NCBI GenBank assembly: GCA_035760965.1
Contig: DASTRY010000064.1
Span: 1 to 11,290 of the forward strand
DNA: 11,290 bases
Direction of reading: 5' to 3'
Source: JADGHX01 sp035760965
Lineage (GTDB): Bacteria > Pseudomonadota > Gammaproteobacteria > Steroidobacterales > Steroidobacteraceae
The position numbers and the translations under genes are program-made. The notes beneath the pieces are model-generated. The model was not told the origin of the DNA, searched no databases, and was given only the letters and a program-made list of their open reading frames with translations. Positions 6,185 through 11,290 of this stretch are shown here, piece by piece (within the stretch, counting starts at the first letter, position 1; each line of letters begins with the position of its first letter).

Positions 6185-7041
6185 TGGCGCGCATCATCGC
6201 CGGGATGGGCTCGCCCCACGCGCCGTCCGTCGGCGCGGCGGTGGATCGCGGCGATGAGGAGTCGCCGTACTGGAAGCCGTTGTTCGACGGCTACAAGCCC
6301 ATGCGGGCGTGGCTCGAACGCGCGCGGCCCGACGTCATCATTCTGTTCACCAACGATCACTTCACGTCGTTCTTTCTCGACTTCATTCCGACGTTCGCGA
6401 TCGCCGTGGCCGAGCGGCACGAGATCGCGGACGAAGGCTGGGGCAAGCGCAAGCTGCCCGAAGTGCCCGGTCACACGGAGCTCGCGTGGCACCTGTCGCG
6501 CGAGCTGGTCGAAGGCGGCTTCGATCTAGCCGTCTGTCACCGTCTGCCGCTCGATCACGGCTCGCTGTCGCCGCTCTCGGCGCTCATGCCGCACGTCGCC
6601 GCGTGGCCCGTCAAAGTCGTGCCGATCCTCGTGAACGTGCTGCACTTTCCGATTCCGACGGCGGCGCGCTGCTTCGCGCTCGGGCGCGCCATCCGTGCCG
6701 CCGTACACAGCTATGAGGACGATCTGAAAGTCGTCGTGCTCGGTACGGGCGGACTCTCGCATCAGCTCGCCGGCGAGCGCTTCGGCCTCATCGATCCCGA
6801 GTGGGACGCGCAGTTCCTCGATCGGCTCGAGACGGACCCCGAGTCGCTCGCGGCCCTTTCGCACCAACAGCTCATCGAGCGCGCCGGAACGGAAGGCGTC
6901 GAGATGATCCTCTGGCTCTGCATGCGCGGCGCGCTCTCGCCGCGGGTTCGCCGGGTGCATCGAAACTACTACCACGCCACGCTGACGGGCTACGGCCAGG
7001 TCATCTTCGAAGACACCGAAGAGCTGCCCGGGCCGGTGTGA
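6184..7041 (+). CDS. ligB: LigB-type catalytic subunit of an extradiol dioxygenase (protocatechuate 4,5-dioxygenase-like)
   Basis: Catalytic beta subunit that holds Fe(II) and opens the ring of a catechol between C4 and C5. The protein is 285 aa. The iron ligands are H12 (SPHAP), H59 (NDHF) and E240 (EGVEMILW); H193 (GGLSHQL) is the catalytic base and H125 (LDHGSLSPL) is also conserved. These match Sphingobium LigB H12, H61, E242, H195 and H127 with a constant two-residue offset after residue 59. ATG 6184 is chosen over GTG 6169 because GGGAAGAG lies five bases before it and the protein then begins MARIIAGMGSPHAP like LigB. It forms an operon with ligA and is convergent with the DUF6152 gene. 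Family assignment is firm; protocatechuate as substrate is likely but not shown. Confidence 0.93.
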   Translation: MARIIAGMGSPHAPSVGAAVDRGDEESPYWKPLFDGYKPMRAWLERARPDVIILFTNDHFTSFFLDFIPTFAIAVAERHEIADEGWGKRKLPEVPGHTELAWHLSRELVEGGFDLAVCHRLPLDHGSLSPLSALMPHVAAWPVKVVPILVNVLHFPIPTAARCFALGRAIRAAVHSYEDDLKVVVLGTGGLSHQLAGERFGLIDPEWDAQFLDRLETDPESLAALSHQQLIERAGTEGVEMILWLCMRGALSPRVRRVHRNYYHATLTGYGQVIFEDTEELPGPV

Positions 7042-7081
7042 CCGGTCCCCCACCCTCTTGCGGATGTCCCCAATTCGAGAC

Positions 7082-7127
7082 GGCCCCCGCTGATCGAGCA
7101 TTGGCCGCCCGCATCCTCGTGGGGGCC
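7082..7127. terminator. Weak candidate bidirectional terminator between ligB and the DUF6152 gene
   Basis: In the 111-base convergent gap GGCCCCC (7082-7088) pairs with GGGGGCC (7121-7127) across a 32-base loop. The stem is strong but the loop is long and there is no T-run, so this is weak evidence. Nothing else is visible in the gap. Confidence 0.2.
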
Positions 7128-7152
7128 AACGACATCGTAGATCTCTTCGGCG

Positions 7153-7560
7153 CTATGTCTTCGGCGGCTCGGGCGGCGGCAATTGCCGGCGCGTCGGATC
7201 CTTGATGACCTTGCCGTCGGGCAGCACGACCGAGACGAACAACCCGCCCTTCTTGCCGTCCCGCAGGGGATTCATCGTGACGCTGATCTTGTCTCCCGGC
7301 TTCAGCATGCTCGACTTCCAGCCCTGACGGGTGAGGTTGTTCGGGCTGTTGAGCTCGATGGACCACTTCTGGATCGTGCCGCTGTCATCCGGCACGTCCA
7401 TCTCGATGAAGGCGTGCGGGTTGGTCCACTGGAACTCGCGCACCGTGCCGACCAGCGTGACCTCCTTGTCCCGGTCGAACATCGCGAACGAGTGGTGCGC
7501 GAACGCCGGCAGCGCCAGGCCGGCCAGAGCCAAAACCATCACGAGCCGTACAGATTTCAT
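7153..7560 (-). CDS. DUF6152-type secreted protein with His-His mature N-terminus
   Basis: A 135-residue protein I recognise as DUF6152. Residues 1-21 are a clear Sec signal peptide (MKSVRLVMVLALAGLALPAFA), and cleavage after AFA leaves a mature chain starting HHSFAMFD. The remainder looks like a small beta-rich domain: VTLVGTVREFQWTNPHAF (34-51), WSIELNSP (66-73), NLTRQGW, LKPGDKISV and the nucleus PLRDGKKGG (98-106), followed by a Pro-rich tail. Its only histidines are H22, H23 and H49 (NPH), which together could form a metal site; this is inference. The start has AAGGGGTGAGG upstream. It is last in a three-gene operon, 11 bases after the second DUF6644 gene. Function is not established. 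Confidence 0.85.
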   Translation of the reverse strand: MKSVRLVMVLALAGLALPAFAHHSFAMFDRDKEVTLVGTVREFQWTNPHAFIEMDVPDDSGTIQKWSIELNSPNNLTRQGWKSSMLKPGDKISVTMNPLRDGKKGGLFVSVVLPDGKVIKDPTRRQLPPPEPPKT

Positions 7561-7571
7561 GGCCTCACCCC

Positions 7572-8066
7572 TTAGAAGCCAATCGTAAAGCCAATCCAGC
7601 GCCCGAAGGCAACGATGGCGAGCCAAATGGTGATCGAAAATCCGCCGGCGAACCGCGCCGCGAACGGCGTGCGCGGCGCCTCGTCCCACTCCGCCACGCT
7701 GCGGTAGGTCACGAAGTGGAAGACGAGCATGTTGAGCCCCGCCAGCAGCATCAGCAGCATCTTCATCTGAAAGGGCCCGTTGTGCGCGTAGTTCACGGCG
7801 TTGGAGGCGAAGAGCGTCCCGCCCGTGAGGACGGCGACAGCGAAGGCGCTCCACGTGACCGGCAGCACCTCGCGGATGAGGCGCGTCACCGGGCGGTTGC
7901 GGGAGGCGAGGCCCAGCAGCCGCAGGTCGACGACGGCAATGGAGCCCAATACGAGCGTGATCGCGAGCACGTGAACGCTCTCGAACCACGGGAACAGCAG
8001 CTCGTTCGCGCGAATGGCGTCGGCCCACGGCGTGTCGTAGAGCCACTGACAGAAAGCGTCGATCAT
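7572..8066 (-). CDS. DUF6644-type four-helix membrane protein, second copy
   Basis: A 164-residue integral membrane protein of the DUF6644 type. Four hydrophobic segments are seen at about 25-50, 68-90, 101-120 and 143-163. Features shared with its upstream paralog are a Pro and then His in helix 1 (P26, H32 in ESVHVLAI), VVDLRLLG at its end, KMLLMLLAGLN in helix 3 and the closing GRWIGF. The single conserved His in a membrane helix makes a haem or metal site thinkable, but this is a guess and a second ligand is not obvious. ATG 8066 is preceded by a GGGGGG run at fitting distance. It sits between its paralog (84 bases upstream) and the DUF6152 gene (11 bases downstream), so the trio is probably one transcript. 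No function is known. Confidence 0.82.
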   Translation of the reverse strand: MIDAFCQWLYDTPWADAIRANELLFPWFESVHVLAITLVLGSIAVVDLRLLGLASRNRPVTRLIREVLPVTWSAFAVAVLTGGTLFASNAVNYAHNGPFQMKMLLMLLAGLNMLVFHFVTYRSVAEWDEAPRTPFAARFAGGFSITIWLAIVAFGRWIGFTIGF

Positions 8067-8104
8067 CTAATCATTCCCCCCTCGAGTGCCGCAGCGACCC
8101 CCGG

Positions 8105-8118
8105 GCGAGCCGGCTCGC
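8105..8118. promoter_or_regulatory. 14-bp perfect palindrome between the two DUF6644 genes
   Basis: GCGAGCCGGCTCGC lies in the 84-base gap separating the paralogs. It may be an RNA stem that tunes relative expression of the two genes or a protein site for an internal promoter. It lacks a T-run. Confidence 0.35.
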
Positions 8119-8150
8119 TGCCTTCCGTGCGAACGGTATGTTGTGCGCGT

Positions 8151-8654
8151 TCAGTAGCTGGCTACGTAAGCGATCCAGCGGCCCGCGAAGACGATGCAGG
8201 ACCAGAGTATCAGCGAGGCGACCGCGATCCCCTTCAAGGCGGCGCGGCGACCACTGGTTGCATCCCAGAAGCCCGCGTCGGTCGCGAGCGGGCGCTGGAT
8301 GACGCGCGTCAGGCCGGCAACGATCAGCAGCATGAGCATCTTCGCGGCGAACGCCGGGTTCGTCACCGAGCGGGTGGGCTCGCCGATGATCAGGAGCGTG
8401 CCCGTGACCAGCAGCACCAAGATGGACCACCAGATCCACGTGAGGAAGCGCTCCGAGAGCGAGGCGAGCGGCTGCGTCGGGGCGAACACGCCGAGAATGC
8501 GCATGTCGACCAGGAAGACCGCGGAGATGACGATGGCCACGCACACGATGTGGATGGTCTGCACCGTCGGGATGATCCACGAGACGTTCTGAATGGTGTT
8601 GCTGAGCGCAGTGCCCGCGAGCCATTCGGCGAATGCATGAAGAGTGGCAAGCAT
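8151..8654 (-). CDS. DUF6644-type four-helix membrane protein, first copy
   Basis: A 167-residue paralog of the protein encoded at 7572-8066, with four hydrophobic segments (about 26-55, 72-91, 103-120, 140-163). Shared pattern: P29 and H35 (TVQTIHIVCVA), VDMRILG, AAKMLMLLIVAGL and GRWIAY at the end. Overall identity to the other copy is low, roughly a quarter by eye, so this is an old duplication or two subunits of a hetero-oligomer rather than a recent copy. The ATG at 8654 is chosen because an upstream extension to 8774 would add a polar leader crossing the likely promoter region; AGG lies about eight bases before it. It is the first gene of the DUF6644-DUF6644-DUF6152 operon. Function unknown. 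Confidence 0.82.
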   Translation of the reverse strand: MLATLHAFAEWLAGTALSNTIQNVSWIIPTVQTIHIVCVAIVISAVFLVDMRILGVFAPTQPLASLSERFLTWIWWSILVLLVTGTLLIIGEPTRSVTNPAFAAKMLMLLIVAGLTRVIQRPLATDAGFWDATSGRRAALKGIAVASLILWSCIVFAGRWIAYVASY

Positions 8655-8727
8655 GGACGACCTGTTTTCGTTCTGAGCATCGTGCTGTCGAGGCTGGCTG
8701 CAACTTACGGCAGCGCGGCCGGACCGT

Positions 8728-8749
8728 AAAACCCCGGCACCCGCCGGGG
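8728..8749 (-). terminator. Intrinsic terminator on the minus strand with no assigned gene
   Basis: Read on the minus strand: CCCCGGC, loop GGGT, GCCGGGG, then TTTTAC. A seven-base-pair all-GC stem directly followed by four T is a standard Rho-independent signal in this orientation and not in the other. No recognised gene ends here, so it implies an unannotated minus-strand transcript from the region below csrA. Confidence 0.5.
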
Positions 8750-9004
8750 CCGGGATTCTCGCTGCAGCGCCCACAGGTCGGTCGCGGGCGTAGCCACCCG
8801 CCAGGGGTCTGCTACCGGGAGCGGCTCGGCAGCTCCCGCTGCGGGTGCACCCGCCCGGGCGCTCGAGAAGGGTCGTCTTGCCGGCGGCGGCGTCACGCCC
8901 GATCGGGTTCCAGGATGCAGGTGCAGCTCCGCCCGCCGGAGGCGGCGAACGCCCACCGCCGAGCTCCGCTCGCGGTCCATCCCCACACGCGGAAATGTGC
9001 GCGC
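8728..9004 (-). ncRNA. Candidate structured small RNA divergent from csrA
   Basis: Hypothesis, not a recognised family. On the minus strand TATAGA (9016-9011) could be a -10, with transcription from about 9004 to the terminator at 8749-8728, giving about 280 nt. Inside lie hairpins with GGA in the loop: CGAGC-GGA-GCTCG (8961-8973) and GCAGC-GGGA-GCTGC (8829-8842), plus GGGGATGGA between CGCG arms (8969-8989). GGA in hairpin loops is how CsrA recognises RNA, and CsrB/RsmZ-type RNAs present many of them. Against it, the total number of GGA triplets (about six) is only what base composition predicts, there is no good -35 and no GacA-type box. A similar RNA may occupy a different extent. Confidence 0.25.
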
Positions 9005-9057
9005 GGTCCGTCTATATGTGATTGTCTCTAACTCGATACGAAGTGGGCGCTGCGTAT

Positions 9058-9073
9058 GCCTCGATTTCGAGGC
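9058..9073. promoter_or_regulatory. 16-bp inverted repeat upstream of the csrA promoter
   Basis: GCCTCGA-TT-TCGAGGC, perfect seven-base arms with a two-base centre, ending nine bases before the putative csrA -35. This position and symmetry suit a dimeric regulator acting on csrA, or on the divergent transcript. Confidence 0.4.
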
Positions 9074-9081
9074 GATTTGTC

Positions 9082-9110
9082 TTGCACTCCGCGCGCGGAA
9101 TTCCTAGCAT
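9082..9110 (+). promoter_or_regulatory. Putative sigma70 promoter of csrA
   Basis: TTGCAC (9082-9087) and TAGCAT (9105-9110) with a 17-base spacer, matching 3/6 and 4/6 of consensus. Transcription would start near 9117, giving a leader of about 90 bases. The spacer contains the palindrome CCGCGCGCGG. Confidence 0.4.
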
Positions 9111-9205
9111 CCCGCTCGCCTTCTTCGACCCCCGGACGCACACTGCGCGAGCCTGCTCGCGCGGCGCGGCCGGCTCATTCCAACAGTCCATCGGAAGGAG
9201 GCCCC

Positions 9206-9553
9206 ATGCTCATCCTCACCCGCCGCCCGGCCGAAGCCATCTACATCGGCGAACAGGTCACGGTCACGGTATTGGGGGTCGTCGGCAATCAGGTCCGTTT
9301 CGGCATCGAAGCGCCGCGCAGCATCGCGATCGATCGCGCGGAGATCTACGAGCGCAAGAAACGCTCAGGCCAGAGCAATGCGCAGAGCATCAGCCAGAGC
9401 ACTAGCCCGAGCGGCGTAGGCGCGAACGGCATCGACCCGAGCGTCAACGGCAACGTCGTGGCACACGGCGACACCAAGCACGCTGACGTCAACGGCAACC
9501 TGGCGGATAGCCCGGATACCCACGCATCGGCGGCCACCGTGCCAGAGCGCTGA
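9206..9553 (+). CDS. csrA: CsrA/RsmA carbon storage regulator with long C-terminal tail
   Basis: Dimeric RNA-binding post-transcriptional regulator that binds GGA in mRNA leaders. Residues 1-53 are a complete CsrA domain: MLILTRRPAEAIYIG, VTVTVLGVVGNQVRFGI and IAIDRAEIYERKKR, with RNA-contact residues L4, R6 and R44 conserved. The usual protein stops near residue 61; this one runs to 115 with a polar Ser/Asn/Gln/Gly/Asp-rich tail, probably disordered. The tail contains VNGN twice, encoded by a 13-base direct repeat at 9442-9454 and 9487-9499. ATG 9206 is fixed by GGAAGGAG six bases before it and by the CsrA N-terminus; an opening at 9056 is rejected. The ribosome site holds two GGA motifs, so autorepression is plausible. 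The gene ends eight bases from the convergent GST remnant. Confidence 0.93.
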   Translation: MLILTRRPAEAIYIGEQVTVTVLGVVGNQVRFGIEAPRSIAIDRAEIYERKKRSGQSNAQSISQSTSPSGVGANGIDPSVNGNVVAHGDTKHADVNGNLADSPDTHASAATVPER

Positions 9554-9561
9554 GCGCAGCC

Positions 9562-10200
9562 CTAGCCCCAGCGCGCGAGCTCGGGGCCGGGCGCGAACAT
9601 CTCTTCCGGGCGCGCGCTGCGCGCGAAGCCGAGCGCACGTCGCACAGCCGGTCGCTGCTGCATGCGCTCCAACCACTGCGCAACGCGCGGCCGATTCACG
9701 AGGGCCGCCACGTCCGGCAGCAGCGATTGCATGGCATACGCAAGCGGAAAGATCGCGATGTCCGCCAGCGAGTAGCGCTCGCCGGCGAGCCATTCACTGC
9801 CCGCAAGCGCCTCGTCGAGCCGGCGCGCCGCCACTTCGACGAACTCCCGCGCCCGTGTGAGCTGGTCCTCGCTGTACGCATCGTCGAACGCGGTGTGCCA
9901 GACGGCCTGCCGATCCGGCGGCAAGCGCGCGAACCCGTCGACAATCGCCGCCCGATCGCGCCGCCCGCACATCTGTCGCGCCATGCGCAAGTGCCAGCCG
10001 AGCAGCGTGAGCGCCGGCGCAAACGAATCGTTGGCGAGCTTGGTCCACACGCGCATCCGGTAGCGCGCCTCTGCGGTCTCCGGCACCAGCGAGGGATGGG
10101 GGAATGCCGCGTCGAGGTACTCGAGAATCAGTGTCGTCTCGGTGAGCACAGCGCCATCGTGAACGAGCACCGGCACTTCGCCGCCGGTGCGATTCGGCGA
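9562..10200 (-). pseudogene. Glutathione S-transferase, 5'-truncated remnant
   Basis: Reading from the fusion point near 10195, the frame begins inside a GST thioredoxin-like domain (GEVPVLVHDGAVLTET, then LILEYLDAAF) and continues through a complete helical C-domain with SEWLAGERYSLADIAIFPLAYA and RPAVRRALGF to a TAG stop. Roughly the first 45 residues, including beta1-alpha1 with the catalytic Ser/Cys/Tyr position, are missing. A GTG at 10218 could open this frame (218 codons) but would add only CPRRSSP-type sequence with no GST similarity. It is therefore the 3' part of a gene fused to another GST upstream in a different frame. If translated it could at most be a partial protein. Subfamily (beta-etherase, MAAI or other) cannot be decided. 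Confidence 0.7.
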
Positions 10201-10672
10201 GCTCCGCCGCGGGCACACGATTGAACATGAGCATGGACCACGAACGCTTGCGCTCCGGCAGCGGCACGCGCTCGATGGCGCGCTTCAGCTCCTCCGGATC
10301 TTCACCCGCATACCGCACGCTCGCGACGGCGTGCGAGCCGATCATCGCGAGCGCGGGGCAGAGGCTCACGTCCATGAAGCGGCAGAACTTGCGCATGCGC
10401 CAGAGCTGCAGCGGATGGGTGGGGCGCAGCGGCGGGCTCTCGAACGCCTCGTCGATGTACTCGAGCATCGGCGAGGACTCGGTGAACACCCGTCCGTCGT
10501 GCACCATCGCGGGCACCATGCCGAGCGGATTGATCGCGAGGAACGCGGGCGAGTGCTGCTCGCGCTTCGCGAGATCGATGTAGTGATAGGTGAACTGGAC
10601 GCCCTTTTCTGCGAGCGCGAGCAGCGGCTTGCCCGCGTTCGCGTTCGGCTCCCCCGTGTACACCTACAACAC
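10190..10672 (-). pseudogene. Glutathione S-transferase, 5' part with nonsense codon and 3' deletion
   Basis: N-terminal thioredoxin domain (YTGEPNANAGKPLLALAEKG, then INPLGMVPAMVHDG and SPMLEYIDEAF) and the first half of the helical domain, about 158 of an expected 220 residues, ending near ELAES. From there the DNA matches a second GST in another frame. At the 5' end a perfect AAGGAGG (10678-10684) stands five bases before GTG 10672, but the frame then reads GTG TTG TAG: a stop at codon 3. The next codon, GTG 10663, continues the GST sequence, so one base change would restore an ML-x-VYTGEPNAN start. Two separate lesions point to a decaying gene. It sits 17 bases after the MFS gene, a former operon partner. 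Confidence 0.7.
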
Positions 10673-10689
10673 GTCCGCCTCCTTGCGGT

Positions 10690-11290
10690 TCAGACGCTGC
10701 GCAGCTCGCCGACGGCGCGTGCATACGGCTTGATGCCCAGCCAGATGATCAGCAGCGACACGGGGCCGACGATAGCGGAGGTTGCGACCAGCGCATAGCG
10801 GAGCATTGCTTCGGATTCCAGGACAAATTGCGTGATCGACGCGACCACCGTCGGCCCGATGCCCATGCCGACGACGCTGAACAGAAACAGATAGAGCGCC
10901 GTCACCTGGCCGCGCATGCGGTTGGGCGTGACGATCTGGAGAGCCGCATTCTGCGACGCTCCGCCCATACCGATGGCCAGCGTGGAAATGCCTTCGAGCG
11001 CAACGGCGAGCCAGGGATTGGGCATCAGCGGCGCGAAGATCGCGGCGGGCAGACCGATGGCGCGCGCGATCACCACGACGCGCAGCGGCGCATCGTCGCG
11101 CCGCTGGGCCGTGAGCCGCTCGACGAGCACGACGCCGAGAAAGATGCCCAGCAGACTGAACACGATCCCGGAGACGCCGGTGACGATGCCCACATGAGCG
11201 GGCTCCCAGCCATACGTACGCCGGTAGAACTCCGGGTACCACTGGCGTGCGCCGATCGCGAGAGCGCCGACGGCGAGGCCGAAGAACATC
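10690..11290 (-). CDS. MFS transporter, C-terminal half (5' end outside the window)
   Basis: About 200 residues of a major facilitator superfamily permease, open to the window edge. It shows the last six membrane segments: one ending near GIVTGVSGIVFSLLGIFLGVVLVERL, a charged loop (TAQRRDDAPLR), then ATSAIVGPVSLLIIWLGIKP at the end. The cytoplasmic-side motif TPNRMRGQVTALYLF resembles the loop found in many MFS carriers of the spinster-like group. The Met at 11289 is almost certainly internal because the N-terminal six helices are missing. Its TGA is directly followed by the ribosome site of the GST pseudogene, so both were in one operon. Substrate not readable; aromatic acids are possible from the neighbourhood. 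Confidence 0.85.
   Translation of the reverse strand, partial: MFFGLAVGALAIGARQWYPEFYRRTYGWEPAHVGIVTGVSGIVFSLLGIFLGVVLVERLTAQRRDDAPLRVVVIARAIGLPAAIFAPLMPNPWLAVALEGISTLAIGMGGASQNAALQIVTPNRMRGQVTALYLFLFSVVGMGIGPTVVASITQFVLESEAMLRYALVATSAIVGPVSLLIIWLGIKPYARAVGELRSV

Larger units (their letters stand above)
8655..9205. other. 550-base non-coding stretch between the DUF6644 operon and csrA
   Basis: No convincing protein gene. It holds upstream sequence of the DUF6644 operon (right after 8654), an intrinsic terminator on the minus strand (8728-8749), several GC hairpins at 8816-8979, an AT-rich patch with TATAGA on the minus strand (9011-9016), a 16-base inverted repeat (9058-9073) and the csrA promoter. 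A 93-codon minus frame (8705-8986) crosses the terminator; its composition and lack of any recognisable motif make it doubtful. Confidence 0.6.

Noticed and set aside
8705..8986. 93-codon minus-strand frame in the csrA upstream region
   Set aside because: No recognised domain, mixed third-position composition, and a probable intrinsic terminator lies inside it. Kept only as part of the non-coding region; a conserved homolog would change this.
9056..9205. Longer N-terminus for CsrA starting at 9056
   Set aside because: It would cross the promoter and the perfect GGAAGGAG site; CsrA proteins begin MLILTRR, which is encoded from 9206.
8655..9205. Possible tRNA or known RNA family in the 550-base gap
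   Set aside because: No cloverleaf, CCA end, T-loop consensus or familiar 6S, RNase P or tmRNA core could be found on either strand.
9794..10190. Continuation of the first GST frame past the junction
   Set aside because: After ELAES the translation turns Arg/Ala/Gly-rich and loses all GST similarity, while the other frame holds clear GST sequence. The continuation is out-of-frame reading.
10664..11242. 192-codon minus-strand frame overlapping the MFS gene
   Set aside because: It is an Arg-rich shadow in another frame of the hydrophobic MFS sequence, with no motif.

Overview
The window is about 65% GC, densely coded and free of recognisable phage, IS or CRISPR elements. The gene set points to a soil or plant-associated Proteobacterium, most likely a gammaproteobacterium of the Steroidobacter/Xanthomonadales type. 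It includes a Hanks-type kinase with a helical N-terminus, an AqpZ very close to the E. coli protein, a CsrA, LigAB-type ring cleavage and DUF6152/DUF6644 proteins. The taxon is inferred from family distribution, not read from a marker gene.

Layout. 1-1075 (minus): a 60-residue glycine-zipper membrane peptide followed by a Ser/Thr kinase whose C-terminus lies outside the window. 1180-2814 (minus): a Tat-exported carotenoid-oxygenase-family enzyme that keeps the substrate residues of the stilbene-cleaving enzyme NOV1. 3065-4781 (minus): aquaporin Z and an AEC-type permease. 4877-7041: an aromatic-catabolism block made of a VOC protein (+), a carboxymuconolactone-decarboxylase-family protein (-) and a LigA-LigB extradiol dioxygenase pair (+). 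7153-8654 (minus): an operon of two paralogous four-helix DUF6644 membrane proteins and a secreted DUF6152 protein whose predicted mature N-terminus is His-His. 8655-9205: a 550-base stretch with no convincing protein gene. It carries the csrA promoter region and, on the minus strand, an intrinsic terminator preceded by hairpins that show GGA in their loops. 9206-9553 (+): csrA with a long low-complexity tail. 9562-10672 (minus): two glutathione S-transferase genes collapsed into a broken fusion. 10690-11290 (minus): the C-terminal half of an MFS transporter.

How the genes may work together. Stilbene cleavage yields hydroxybenzaldehydes such as vanillin, which are usually funnelled through vanillate to protocatechuate, the classic LigAB substrate. 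The oxygenase, LigAB, the CMD and VOC proteins and the two transporter families therefore fit a loose lignin- or stilbenoid-scavenging neighbourhood, although they are not one operon and the intermediate steps are not here. The less-described parts are the DUF6644-DUF6644-DUF6152 operon, the tailed CsrA with a candidate divergent structured RNA, and the exported stilbene oxygenase.
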